Positions 27,801-35,645 of a stretch of DNA of 64,000 nt are shown piece by piece (position 1 is the stretch's first letter; each line of letters begins with the position of its first letter). The stretch spans positions 1 to 64,000 of the forward strand of contig JANYLB010000016.1 in the NCBI GenBank assembly GCA_025363815.1, given 5' to 3'. The position numbers were made by a program, and so were the translations under genes. A model generated the notes under the pieces. It saw only the letters and a program-made list of their open reading frames with translations, did not search any database and was not told where the DNA came from. The DNA is from Actinomycetes bacterium (lineage in GTDB: Bacteria; Actinomycetota; Acidimicrobiia; IMCC26256; JANYLB01).

Positions 27801-29048
27801 CAGCGCACTGCACTCGACGAGCGCGTCACGGGTCAGGGGATAGAGCCGACCCTTCGGTGTACCCGCCCGGGTGTGGTTCGAACGACCGACGCGCTGCAAG
27901 AACGTCGCGATGCTGCGCGGGGAGCCGATCTGGCAGACGAGCTCGACCGGTCCGATGTCGATCCCGAGCTCAAGCGACGCGGTCGCAACGAGAGCCTTGA
28001 GATCGCCGGCGCGCAAACGGCGCTCGACCCGGAGCCGCCGATCTTTCGAGAGGCTGCCGTGGTGCGCAGCGACCGCTTCTTCACCCAACCGCTCGCCGAG
28101 CAGGTGCGCGAGCCGTTCGGCGAGTCGACGGGTGTTCACGAATACGAGCGTCGTGCGATGCTGGCCGACCAGCTCGGCGATCTGATCGAGCACATCGGCC
28201 ATCTGCTGCGCCGACGTGACAGCTTCGAGCTCGCCGTCGGGCAGCTCCAGCGCGAGATCGAGATCACGTTGGTGGCCTGCGTCGACGATGGCCGGCATCG
28301 GCCGATCCCCCACGAGCATCCGGGCGACGGTCTCGACCGGCTTCTGCGTGGCCGACAAGCCGATCCGGCATGGCCGGGTGTCGCACAGCGCTTCGAGCCG
28401 TTCCAAAGTGAGCGCGAGATGCGCGCCGCGCTTGTCACGCGCGACCGCGTGAATCTCGTCGACGATCACCGTCTCGGTGGAGCGCAACAGGTTGCGGCCC
28501 TTCGCACTCGTCACGAGGAGAAACAACGATTCTGGAGTGGTGACGACGAAGCTCGGCGGCTTGCGCAGCATCGCGGCCCGCGCCGAGGCCGGTGTGTCGC
28601 CGGTGCGCACCGCGACGCGGATGTCGGGTGCGGTCATCCCAATCTCCAGGGCGATCTCGGCAATCTCGGCGAGCGGTCGCTCGAGGTTCTCCGCGATGTC
28701 GACCGCGAGTGCCTTCAACGGCGACACGTAGACGACCCGCGTAATCCCGTTCACCTGCTCACCGGCTTCGTGGGCGCGGTAGAGCCGGTCGATGCCGACG
28801 AGGAAGCCGGCGAGCGTCTTGCCCGACCCGGTCGGCGCGGCCACGAGCGTGTCGGATCCTGCGGCGATGTGCACCCACGCCTCCCGCTGGGGGAGCGTCG
28901 GGCCGAGAGGGAAGCGCCGGCGGAACCATTCCGCGACCGCGGGATGGAACCCACCCTGAGCATCGCCGCCACCACCTACCCCGACTTCGCCGAGCGACAG
29001 CTGGCGGGCCGAGGGCGGAGCGGGAGGGGCAAGGGTCACGGCGACCAT
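24816..29048 (-). CDS. lhr: Lhr-family ATP-dependent helicase (Lhr-extended)
   Basis: A 1410-residue superfamily-2 DNA helicase involved in repair. Helicase motifs sit in the first 450 residues: Walker A VAAPTGSGKTLAGF near residue 73, DEIH in VDEIHAVARDKRGAHL near residue 196, SATQ, and motif VI QRVGRSNHT near residue 385. The long remainder contains the winged-helix and Lhr-core domains and the C-terminal extension of actinobacterial Lhr, ending YLDGLPVSSLVAEPAL. ATG 29048 (MVAVTLAPPAPP) is chosen, with GGGAGA just upstream. ATGs at 29069 and 29108 are in frame but add non-conserved residues. An inverted repeat covers the start region. Confidence 0.93.
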   Translation of the reverse strand: MVAVTLAPPAPPSARQLSLGEVGVGGGGDAQGGFHPAVAEWFRRRFPLGPTLPQREAWVHIAAGSDTLVAAPTGSGKTLAGFLVGIDRLYRAHEAGEQVNGITRVVYVSPLKALAVDIAENLERPLAEIAEIALEIGMTAPDIRVAVRTGDTPASARAAMLRKPPSFVVTTPESLFLLVTSAKGRNLLRSTETVIVDEIHAVARDKRGAHLALTLERLEALCDTRPCRIGLSATQKPVETVARMLVGDRPMPAIVDAGHQRDLDLALELPDGELEAVTSAQQMADVLDQIAELVGQHRTTLVFVNTRRLAERLAHLLGERLGEEAVAAHHGSLSKDRRLRVERRLRAGDLKALVATASLELGIDIGPVELVCQIGSPRSIATFLQRVGRSNHTRAGTPKGRLYPLTRDALVECSALLAAVRAGRLDAIVPSRLPLDIAAQHVIAETSAQEWRTDDLYELVRRAAHYNTLTRGQFDEIIELVSNGVETGRGRRGAFVHHDAVNGEVRGRTAGRIAALTSGGAIPETGDYRVIAEPDDTLIGTVNEDWAVESTAGDIFLLGTHSWQIRRVEPGVVRVRDAGDAAPTVPFWTGEAPARTAELSTEVSDLRRRIDDYLTADDPDGARRFVIESAGVSVEAAAMVVEYVGVGRATLGAMPTQSTLVLERFFDETGGMQLVLHSPYGGRINRALGLALRKKFCRTFNFELQAAATDDAVVLSLGPHHSFPLEEVPRYVTSATVEETLRQAILDSPLFLSRWRWNLNRSLLILRFRNGRKNPPPIQRMEADDMMAALFPQAAACQENVTGPIEIPDHLLVRQTIADTLNEALDVDGVRALLERIESGEVAVHCCDTTEPSVLAHEILTAAPYAFLDDEGDPQNRRTSTVALRRGLAADLTTIGALDPAAIEQVRDEITPTPTSADDLHDLLSSMLAARARDEWRSLWNELVERGRGGVIDGPMHEELWCTTERRNDALLALTGDETAVASLLRGHLETAAVTTVEALAVATTLPATRVKAGLAVLQSEGFALQGRYSAASETEWVARRLLARMHSYSRGVRRSSAQAASAQDFMRFLLRWQHVAPGTQLTGVAGLVSVLDQIQGFEAAAGAWERELLAARVGGYQPELLDRLCYDGQIGWLRLTPRARNDADAPVGAPSKATRIAVVFRADTQWLLEATRGSEPPAEPTVGATAEILVVLRERGACFADELGAAMNRLPEDVERALWDGVARGLVTADGFGAVRNRVGGVRKLETRRLSRLLRGASASTPAAGRWSLVPGSTHDVDRDELAEAVAELLLRRWGVVFRDIAVRDSIRLPWREVQWALRRLEDRGLVRGGRFVSGFAGEQYALAEAVEQLAHIRKLERTGERVTVNAVDPLNLVGVIVPGETVPAVQTNRVVYLDGLPVSSLVAEPALP

Positions 29049-29053
29049 TCTCC

Positions 29054-29081
29054 CACCTGGGTGGTACATTGACCCCAGGTG
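29054..29081. promoter_or_regulatory. Perfect 8-bp inverted repeat between lhr and lipase
   Basis: CACCTGGG at 29054-29061 and CCCAGGTG at 29074-29081 are separated by 12 bases. The site begins 6 bases upstream of the lhr start and ends 35 bases before the divergent lipase. The arm spacing suits a dimeric repressor. It is not the GAAC-N4-GTTC SOS box. Confidence 0.5.
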
Positions 29082-29116
29082 CGCAGTTGTTGTCACGGCA
29101 CATGTCATGATGGAGC

Positions 29117-30877
29117 ATGCGTCGCCTCTTGCTACCCGCCATGGTCCTGGTTCTGGTCACCGCAAGCCTCGTCGCCTGCAGCTCCGCCAAGAGCGGTACC
29201 TCCGCCAAGGCCGGCGCGCCGCCAGACACCGCGCCGTGCTCGGGCCCGGCGGGGGTAGGCGGGCCGGTGCCCGCGAGCCTGGCGCCCGGCGATCTCGTCG
29301 CGTCGACCGAGCTGAACCAGCCGGCGTACACAAAGACCGCGGGGTATCCGACGGGCGCCCGCGTGTGGCGGATTCTCTACGTCTCGAGCGGGCTCGGCGA
29401 GACCGACCTGCATCTCGTGTGCGGGCTCGTCGTCGCGCCGACCGGTGGTCCCAAGGTCACCGGCGGCACCGGCCGCATGTTTGCATGGGCGCACGGCACC
29501 ATCGGGCTCGGCCAGCAGTGCCAGCCTTCCAGCAACCCGGCGAGTTTCTGGTCGCCGATGCCCGACGGGATCGGCGCGATCGCCTGGGGCACCAAGGGCC
29601 TCCTCAACCGGCACGAGGGTCGCGCGAGCGACGGGCTGCTGCAGTACGCGATCGACCAAGGACGGGTCGTCACCGCGACCGACTACCAGCCACCCGACAC
29701 CTATATCGCGGGCCGCATCGCGGCGGCGAACGTACTCGACGCGAACCGCGCCGGCGCGCAACTCACTGCCAAGACCTGGCCGAGCGACGCGCCCGCCCGC
29801 TACCAGCTTGTCGTCGCCGGCCACTCGCAGGGTGGGCACTCGGTGATGTTCACCGGTCAGCTCGCGGAGTCGTACCTGGCCGCGACGCGCCCGTCACGCC
29901 CGACGGCGGCGTTCGATCTCGTGGGCCTCGCCGCGGAGGCTCCTGCGAGCAACTTCGTCGCCGATCCGGCCCGTCAACCCGGGCTGAGCTTCGGCGATGG
30001 TCTCGCCGACTCGGAGATGCACCAGACGGTCAAGCCGCTGCTCCTAGACCTTCCCGCGCTCACAGTGCAGATCGGACCCGTGCTGTTCTCCTTGATCTTC
30101 GGCTCTTGGGACCAACTGTCGAAGCGGGCGCCCGCACCCGGCGCGGCACTCCCGGGCGCGCCGCCGACAGGGCCGCTCGATCTCAGCGGGTTCGCGACCA
30201 CAGAGGGCATCGTCACCATCGGCCAGATGCAGTCGTTGTGTCTCGACCAGGCCAAGCAGGTCAAGGCGGCGACGGCCAATTACCGCGACGCGGCCTCAAA
30301 CGCGATGCTCGTACCCAACATCTGGAACCTTCCGGCGAAATACTCCGCGGGCGACTACTTCAAAGGTGGTCTCGACCGCGTCTGTGCCACTACGAGCGAC
30401 GCGAACGCTGTTGCGTGGTGTGACTGGGTGCGGTGGAACACCCCCGGTCCTCTCGGAGTCAACCCGTACCCGAAGGCGCCGACGGTCGGCGGCCAGCTCG
30501 TCCCCGTGCTGATAGCGCAGGGCCAACAAGACAACATCGTCAACTGCCTCGCGCCCAGCGGCCTGGCGGCTGGCGAACCCGTCGGGGCGGCGTTCTGTTC
30601 GTCGCGCACGCTGTACGACGCGCTATCCAACGACGCCTACTGTCGCCCTGGCACCACTCCGGCCGGCTACCTGCAGATGGACCAATACCGCAAGATCACC
30701 TTCGAGAGCCCCGCGCAGCACACAACCATCCCGGGCCAGATCGCGGCGAAGAGCCAGGGCAAAGACGCCAACGGACTCACCTTCCGAGGCTCCCGTCTAC
30801 AGCAGTTCGTCGACGGTGCCTACGCCCGCTCACTCCCATCGGGCTGCTCGATCGCGGTAGCGAACGCGCCCAAGTAG
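29117..30877 (+). CDS. Secreted lipoprotein lipase (LIP family alpha/beta hydrolase)
   Basis: A 586-residue exported hydrolase. The N-terminus MRRLLLPAMVLVLVTASLVA is followed by Cys in the lipobox LVAC, which suggests a lipid-anchored protein. The core has the nucleophile elbow AGHSQGGHSVMFTG near residue 234. PVLIAQGQQDNIV carries the likely acid, and a late His lies in SPAQHTTIPGQI. This layout fits the secretory lipase family, which hydrolyses esters and acyl chains. It is divergent from lhr and is followed by decayed sequence. Confidence 0.83.
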   Translation: MRRLLLPAMVLVLVTASLVACSSAKSGTSAKAGAPPDTAPCSGPAGVGGPVPASLAPGDLVASTELNQPAYTKTAGYPTGARVWRILYVSSGLGETDLHLVCGLVVAPTGGPKVTGGTGRMFAWAHGTIGLGQQCQPSSNPASFWSPMPDGIGAIAWGTKGLLNRHEGRASDGLLQYAIDQGRVVTATDYQPPDTYIAGRIAAANVLDANRAGAQLTAKTWPSDAPARYQLVVAGHSQGGHSVMFTGQLAESYLAATRPSRPTAAFDLVGLAAEAPASNFVADPARQPGLSFGDGLADSEMHQTVKPLLLDLPALTVQIGPVLFSLIFGSWDQLSKRAPAPGAALPGAPPTGPLDLSGFATTEGIVTIGQMQSLCLDQAKQVKAATANYRDAASNAMLVPNIWNLPAKYSAGDYFKGGLDRVCATTSDANAVAWCDWVRWNTPGPLGVNPYPKAPTVGGQLVPVLIAQGQQDNIVNCLAPSGLAAGEPVGAAFCSSRTLYDALSNDAYCRPGTTPAGYLQMDQYRKITFESPAQHTTIPGQIAAKSQGKDANGLTFRGSRLQQFVDGAYARSLPSGCSIAVANAPK

Positions 30878-30887
30878 ACGTCCCAAC

Positions 30888-31019
30888 GAGTTCAACCAGC
30901 ACCTGATCGCCGAGTTCCGCAACAACGAAGGAGCGGTCACCTTCCAAAGATCCGTTGGCCCCCTCGACAAGCTCCAGGTGCTTTTGCGCGCGGACCGCGG
31001 TAGTCTGACCCCTATATGA
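30888..31019 (+). pseudogene. Remnant of a deazaflavin-dependent nitroreductase (DDN) family gene
   Basis: The frame beginning at 30888 reads EFNQHLIAEFRNNEGAVTF and ends in TGA at 31017-31019. The first 17 residues match the usual N-terminal helix of F420-dependent DDN-family nitroreductases. After that, sequence typical of the family is gone, and there is no start codon in frame near the expected position. It overlaps nothing else credible and lies directly after the lipase stop. This is a short fragment, so the family call is tentative. Confidence 0.45.
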
Positions 31020-31071
31020 GGTATTCGGGCGGTTGGGGCGCACGCGGCGTCACCGGAAGCAGGCCGCACCC

Positions 31072-31428
31072 ATGAGGCGGAAGCGGACCCGCGCGAAGAG
31101 CCCGGTGGTTCCGGTTCCCGACCGGATCGATGCCCTGACCCAGGCGATCGGTGGTGAGCTCGGGCGGCTGCGGGGCGAGATCCGCGGACGTGACGCCGAG
31201 CTCGTCGACGCGCTCCTCCGTGTGGGCGCCTCCTACGACCGCATGGCCGACCAGCTCGACCGCGACCGCCGCGTGAAAGCCCTTCTCGCAGAGGCCCTCG
31301 TACGCATCGATCGGCGTCTCGCCGCAATCGAAGGTCGTCGGATCGGGCGTGACGATCCGGCCCGCGCTCAACGGGTCATCGGCGGATCCATCGCTCCCCG
31401 CCAAGACATCCCCCGCATCGAACGCTGA
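31072..31428 (+). CDS. Hypothetical Arg-rich coiled-coil protein
   Basis: A 118-residue frame from ATG 31072 (MRRKRTRAKSPVVPVPDRID). Residues 18-90 form a charged helical stretch with heptad-like Leu spacing (GGELGRLRGEIRGRDAELVD, KALLAEALVRIDRRLAAIEG). No known domain is seen. It sits in a region of decayed genes and may be a fragment. An antisense frame at 31012-31437 is less convincing. Confidence 0.4.
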   Translation: MRRKRTRAKSPVVPVPDRIDALTQAIGGELGRLRGEIRGRDAELVDALLRVGASYDRMADQLDRDRRVKALLAEALVRIDRRLAAIEGRRIGRDDPARAQRVIGGSIAPRQDIPRIER

Positions 31429-31813
31429 CCCCACCACCTCAAGTTCTCGACCGGCAAATGCCGACAGTCGTAGTGGATGCCGCGGATTCGCGAGAAGCGC
31501 CTACGTAGAGCAGAAACTGACCGAGGCACTCGTGTCGGCCCAATCTGATGCAGACGCGCTGCGGCGCAGCGCAAACACGCTCTCGGCTCAGCTCGAAGAA
31601 GCATGGAAGCAGGTCGAAGAAGCCCACCCCACCGATGACGAGGCCACCATGTTCGACGCGTTGACGGAGCTCGCCGCCAAGCCCGCTGACCACGAGGTGA
31701 GCGTGACCCCGCCGGCCCCCGATCCGGAAGATCCCGACGCTCGCCTCGCTGCACTCGGCTATCTCAACTCGCTGGCCCGGGATCTCCCACGGTCACGTCG
31801 CCCCGGAACCTGA
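31349..31813 (+). CDS. Hypothetical coiled-coil fragment
   Basis: The frame is open from 31349. Only the part from about 31500 looks coding: a helical segment (QKLTEALVSAQSDADALRRS) followed by EEAWKQVEEAHPTDDEATMF and an acidic tail (APDPEDPDARLAALGYLNSL). A possible GTG start is at 31532. It is one frame away from the preceding coiled-coil gene and may be the other half of one frameshifted gene. The gene ends just before the convergent recQ. Confidence 0.35.
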   Translation: MTIRPALNGSSADPSLPAKTSPASNADPTTSSSRPANADSRSGCRGFARSAYVEQKLTEALVSAQSDADALRRSANTLSAQLEEAWKQVEEAHPTDDEATMFDALTELAAKPADHEVSVTPPAPDPEDPDARLAALGYLNSLARDLPRSRRPGT

Positions 31814-31823
31814 GTTAACGGCG

Positions 31824-33929
31824 TCAGTCGCCGGCACCGATTGCAAGCACCAGAGGGAGCACCGGGCCGCTGCCCGCCTTGCGCAGGCGCGCCCCCGTGA
31901 CCGCGAGCGTCCACCGGGAATCGGCGAGGTCGTCGACGAGGAGCACTGGACCGTCGGGAACATCGGCGACGTCGGCGTCGATCTCGAACGCGCCGGCGAG
32001 GTTCTCGTACTGCTGGGTGCTGTTCTCCATCTCGGTCTGCGGTGTCGTGTCTCGCGTCTTGCGCAACACCGCGTTCATCGGTAAATCGAGTCGTTGCGCG
32101 AGCCGCTTCGCGAGCGATGACACCAGCTCCGGTGCTCGCGTCGAAGGCACGAAGGTGACCCACGTCGGCCGCCGGTCGAAAGGCCACTTGCCCACGACGT
32201 CGGCGAGCGCGAAGACGAGCTCGTCGGAGAACGCTCCAGCCGCGCGCTGCTCCTTCACGAGCCGGCCCCAGCCGCCGTCACCCCATTCCGACAACGCTCG
32301 GCCCGCTTCGATCTGCACGTCTTTGGGGATGCGACCACCCGCGGCACGCATGCGCCGCGGCTCGATCACCAGCGGGTCTCGACGCAGGTACTCCTGAGCG
32401 GCGCGCACAAGCCCGGGATCAAGCTCGACCTCGATCCGCTCACCGGTGCATCGGGAGCAACGTCCACACGGGACAGCGGTCGGGTCGTCGAGCACTCTAC
32501 CGAGCAGCTCCATGAGGCAACGTTCGCTGTCGAGGTACTCCTCCATCACCCGCTGCTCGTCCCGACGTTGCGCAGTGACAGCGGAAATCCGCTCAGTCGG
32601 GTACGCCCAGGCCGTTGCGGTTCGCCGATACGAGAAGCCGTTTCTCTCGACCACGCCTTCGACCTCCAGGGCCTTAAGCATCGACGTGATCCGGACTCGA
32701 CGGATGTTCACGTGCTCTTCAATGTCGGCCAACTTGGTCCACGGCCGGTCACCGTCGTGATCGCCGTCATTGGGGTCGACCCCGCGATCGAGCAGCTTTA
32801 CAACTGCTTCGGCCTGTTCCTGCGGCGGGAACGCGACGCGGATGAAGTAGTCCTGGATGTCACGATCTTCGTAGCCCGACAGCAGGATCCCATGTGCATG
32901 TTCGAGGGCGCGGCCGGCGCGACCGACCTGCTGGTAATAGGCGATCGGCGAGCCAGGTGACTGGTAGTGGATCACGAACGCGAGATCGGGCTTGTCGTAA
33001 CCCATGCCGAGAGCAGAGGTCGCGACGAGCACGTCTAGATCGTTCGCGAGCAGCCGATCTTCGAGGGTGCGGCGGAGCTGCGAATCGGTCCGACCGCTGT
33101 ACGCAGCCGCGTCGATGCCCCGCTCCCGCAGCCAACCCGCGACGCGGTCGGTGTCGGCCACGGTCAGGCAGTACACGATCCCAGTTCCCGCCAGCTTTGG
33201 TATGACGGTCGCCAACCACGCGAGCCGTTCGGGTTGGCCGGGGATGCGACGGGTGTCGAGCGCGAGGCTCGGTCGGGCCAGCGGCCCACGGATGGTTACG
33301 AGCCCGGAACCGAACTGGGCCTCGATATCGGCGACCACCCGGTCGTTCGCAGTCGCGGTCGTGCCGAGCACCGGGACCCCTTCGGGCAGCAGGTCGAGCA
33401 AGCGGCCGATGCGTCGGTAGTCGGGACGGAAGTCGTGGCCCCAGTCGCTGATGCAGTGAACCTCGTCGACCACGAGCAGGCCAACCCTGGCCGCGATCTT
33501 CGGCAGCACGTCGGCAGCGAAGCCGGGGTTCGCGAACCGCTCCGGTGACACCAACAGCACGTCGATCTCGTCGTTTTCGAGCTGGGTCGCGATCTCATCC
33601 CAGGAGTCGCGGTTGTCGCTGTTGATCGTGGCGCTGCGCACACCGCCCCGCTCACCCGATGCGATCTGGTTCCGCATCAAGGCGAGCAACGGCGAGACGA
33701 TCACGGTGGGTCCGGCACCGCCGCCATCTTCTCCGCGCAGCAGCCGGGTCGCGACGAAATAGACGGCGCTCTTGCCCCATCCGGTCCGCTGCACAACCAA
33801 CGTCCGCCGTCGGTCTCGAACCAGTGCCGAAATGGCTTCGAGCTGGCCGTCTCGGAAGGTCGCCTCCGGTGAACCCACCAGCTCACGCAGCGCGATCGTC
33901 GCCCGGGTCTCGAATTCATCTTCGGTCAC
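31824..33929 (-). CDS. RecQ-like helicase with C-terminal phosphoribosyltransferase-like domain
   Basis: A 701-residue protein. The RecQ core has Walker A VQRTGWGKSAVYF near residue 51, the DExH box VVDEVHCISDWGHDFRPDY near residue 155 (DEVH instead of the usual DEAH), and QQVGRAGR. A zinc-binding set follows in CLMELLGR...CGRCSRC near residue 489. The last 100 residues are unlike RecQ: a PRTase-type strand-loop VLLVDDLADSRWTLAVTGA near residue 664 resembles ComF or PRPP-binding proteins. GTG 33929 is preferred over GTG 33938 because TACGGT lies 7 bases upstream. The gene converges on debris on the left and is divergent from an esterase. Confidence 0.88.
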   Translation of the reverse strand: MTEDEFETRATIALRELVGSPEATFRDGQLEAISALVRDRRRTLVVQRTGWGKSAVYFVATRLLRGEDGGGAGPTVIVSPLLALMRNQIASGERGGVRSATINSDNRDSWDEIATQLENDEIDVLLVSPERFANPGFAADVLPKIAARVGLLVVDEVHCISDWGHDFRPDYRRIGRLLDLLPEGVPVLGTTATANDRVVADIEAQFGSGLVTIRGPLARPSLALDTRRIPGQPERLAWLATVIPKLAGTGIVYCLTVADTDRVAGWLRERGIDAAAYSGRTDSQLRRTLEDRLLANDLDVLVATSALGMGYDKPDLAFVIHYQSPGSPIAYYQQVGRAGRALEHAHGILLSGYEDRDIQDYFIRVAFPPQEQAEAVVKLLDRGVDPNDGDHDGDRPWTKLADIEEHVNIRRVRITSMLKALEVEGVVERNGFSYRRTATAWAYPTERISAVTAQRRDEQRVMEEYLDSERCLMELLGRVLDDPTAVPCGRCSRCTGERIEVELDPGLVRAAQEYLRRDPLVIEPRRMRAAGGRIPKDVQIEAGRALSEWGDGGWGRLVKEQRAAGAFSDELVFALADVVGKWPFDRRPTWVTFVPSTRAPELVSSLAKRLAQRLDLPMNAVLRKTRDTTPQTEMENSTQQYENLAGAFEIDADVADVPDGPVLLVDDLADSRWTLAVTGARLRKAGSGPVLPLVLAIGAGD

Positions 33930-33936
33930 AACTCGC

Positions 33937-33942
33937 ACCGTA
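33937..33942 (-). promoter_or_regulatory. Leaderless -10 box TACGGT
   Basis: On the minus strand TACGGT lies 7 bases before GTG 33929 and overlaps the alternative GTG 33938, which favours the downstream start. Confidence 0.45.
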
Positions 33943-34059
33943 CCGGGAGGTTGGGACAGTCACGCACGCTTCCGATCCTGATTCGGTGGGTCCACATCTG
34001 GACCGCCGGCCCGCCGCGCGCCACCATCTGCGTCGACGACCGAACCGACGGGGGATGGC

Positions 34060-35043
34060 ATGCGACTCTGGACCGACGAGGTAGAGACGATGCGCGGCGA
34101 CGCACGGGCTGCGATCGACGAGACGCTTCCCGGGATAATCGCGCTCACTGGTCGCGCTGATGACGCGCCAGAGGCCTCGCCGCTCGACCGTGACCAGCAG
34201 GTGGCGTTGGCCCGCAGGGCAATGGAGAGCATGTATCTCTCCTCTCCCGAGGCGGTGGTACGCGAGATCGCAGGTGTGCGCTGTCGGGTCTTCACTCCCG
34301 CCAAACCCGCGACCGCGGTCTACCTGCATTTCCACGGCGGCGGGATGATGATCGGCGCGCCGGAGATGAGTGACCTCTCGAACGTCGATCTGCGCGACCG
34401 CTTCGGCATGGCTATCGTCTCGGTCGACTACCGGCTCGCACCCGAGCATCCCAGCCCGGCGGGTCCCGACGACGGCGTCGCGGTCGCCGAGTGGCTGCTC
34501 GCGAACGCCGAGCACGAGTTCGGATCGGGCCGGATCATCGTGGGTGGTGAGTCTGCCGGCGGTTACATGTCGGCGATCGTGCTGCTGCGCATCCGCGACG
34601 AGCTACAGGCCATGCACCGAGTCGACGGCGCCAACCTCGTGTTCGGCGTGTACGACTGGGGCCGCTCCCCCAGTCAGCGTGGCATCCGCCCGGTCGCGGG
34701 GCCCGACCTTCTCGACCCGGTGGGCATTCAGTTCTTCGCCGATTGCTACCTGCCGGGCCTCACCGACGACGAACGCCGCGACCCTTCGATCTCGCCCGGC
34801 TACGCCGACCTCACCGGTATGGCACCCGCGCTGATGAGCGTCGGAACGTCGGATCATCTGCTCGACGACACGCTCATGCTCTCGGCCCGTTGGGCGGCCG
34901 CCGGCAACGAGGTCGATCTCCTCGTGCTGCCCGAGATGCCCCACGGATTCATGGCCGTGCCATGCGCGATGACGACTCTGTGGGCGAAGCACACCTACGA
35001 ATGGTTCGCCGACATCCTCGGTCGCGCCCCACGCGCCGGTTGA
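34060..35043 (+). CDS. Alpha/beta hydrolase fold-3 (HSL-type) esterase
   Basis: A 327-residue esterase of the hormone-sensitive-lipase group. The oxyanion motif HFHGGGMMIG is near residue 92, the nucleophile elbow GGESAGGYMS near residue 163, and the catalytic His in EMPHGFMAVP near residue 294, with the Asp in SVGTSDHLLDDT. It is cytosolic with no signal peptide. A GGGGGA Shine-Dalgarno precedes the ATG. It likely hydrolyses short acyl esters, but the physiological substrate is unknown. Confidence 0.88.
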   Translation: MRLWTDEVETMRGDARAAIDETLPGIIALTGRADDAPEASPLDRDQQVALARRAMESMYLSSPEAVVREIAGVRCRVFTPAKPATAVYLHFHGGGMMIGAPEMSDLSNVDLRDRFGMAIVSVDYRLAPEHPSPAGPDDGVAVAEWLLANAEHEFGSGRIIVGGESAGGYMSAIVLLRIRDELQAMHRVDGANLVFGVYDWGRSPSQRGIRPVAGPDLLDPVGIQFFADCYLPGLTDDERRDPSISPGYADLTGMAPALMSVGTSDHLLDDTLMLSARWAAAGNEVDLLVLPEMPHGFMAVPCAMTTLWAKHTYEWFADILGRAPRAG

Positions 35044-35187
35044 GCGATCACCCAGCCACATCTTCCGCTGCTCTGCGTTCGGGTCGGCGTGTGGCGGAAG
35101 TCGAGACGTTCGGTCTCGTACCCCTAGAGTGCGCGGAGCAGCAGCACAGCGTCGCGATGTCCTGACCGACACCTATCGTCACGCCGG

Positions 35188-35541
35188 TCAGACGCGAGCG
35201 AGGGCGGCGACGACTCCCATTCCGGCGATCAGGGTCGTACACAGCACCAAGGTCTGAGCTCGGAGGCGGTCGGCCACCTCGGAAATCACCCGGGCGAGCC
35301 CGGCATCGAGATCCCCGCGCACCAACGCGATCTGCGTCTCGAGATCCCCGCGCACCAACGCGACCTGCGTCTCGAGATCCCCGCGCACCAACGCGACCTG
35401 CGTCTCGAGATCACGTTTGGTCGCGACGTCGGCCCAGCCGACCGGGGGGAGGTGTTCCATCAGCGTGTTCGCAATCTGAGCACCGAGGACCTCCTCGAGC
35501 TTCGAGTACATCTCGTGGCGCGTTTCTTCACTAATCGACAT
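35188..35541 (-). CDS. DUF1640-like coiled-coil protein with C-terminal membrane helix
   Basis: A 117-residue protein. The N-terminus (MSISEETRHEMYSKLEEVLG) is helical and acidic. The middle is built from 11-residue units of the type DLETQVALVRG, three full copies plus a degenerate fourth, from the 33-bp DNA repeat at 35308-35406. The C-terminus has one membrane helix (TLVLCTTLIAGMGVVAALA). This layout matches small CCDC90/DUF1640 proteins, which form membrane-anchored coiled coils. A GGGAG-type Shine-Dalgarno supports ATG 35541. Confidence 0.7.
   Translation of the reverse strand: MSISEETRHEMYSKLEEVLGAQIANTLMEHLPPVGWADVATKRDLETQVALVRGDLETQVALVRGDLETQIALVRGDLDAGLARVISEVADRLRAQTLVLCTTLIAGMGVVAALARV
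35308..35406. repeat. 33-bp tandem repeat, three copies
   Basis: Unit begins GAGATCCCCGCGCACCAACG. Copies are at 35308-35340, 35341-35373 and 35374-35406, identical except for one C/T difference. It encodes 11-residue coiled-coil units, so copy changes keep the frame. Confidence 0.95.
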
Positions 35542-35645
35542 GTTGCTGCTCCCGGGACTCGTTCTTCAGGGTCTAGGGGGAAGCTCGTCACCTCACTGTA
35601 CCGACCGGATCAGACAGTGACCGCAGCCGCGGTCGGGATCGTCGG

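Noticed and set aside
25824-29072. 1082-codon open frame on the + strand
   Set aside because: Lies wholly opposite lhr; composition is the Arg/Gly/Glu-rich pattern of an antisense GC-rich frame, and lhr has full helicase motifs.
31012-31437. 141-codon minus-strand frame
   Set aside because: Competes with a better coiled-coil frame on the + strand; no start signal or motif.
35308-35406. Possible CRISPR array
   Set aside because: The 33-bp units are contiguous with no spacers and encode protein repeats.
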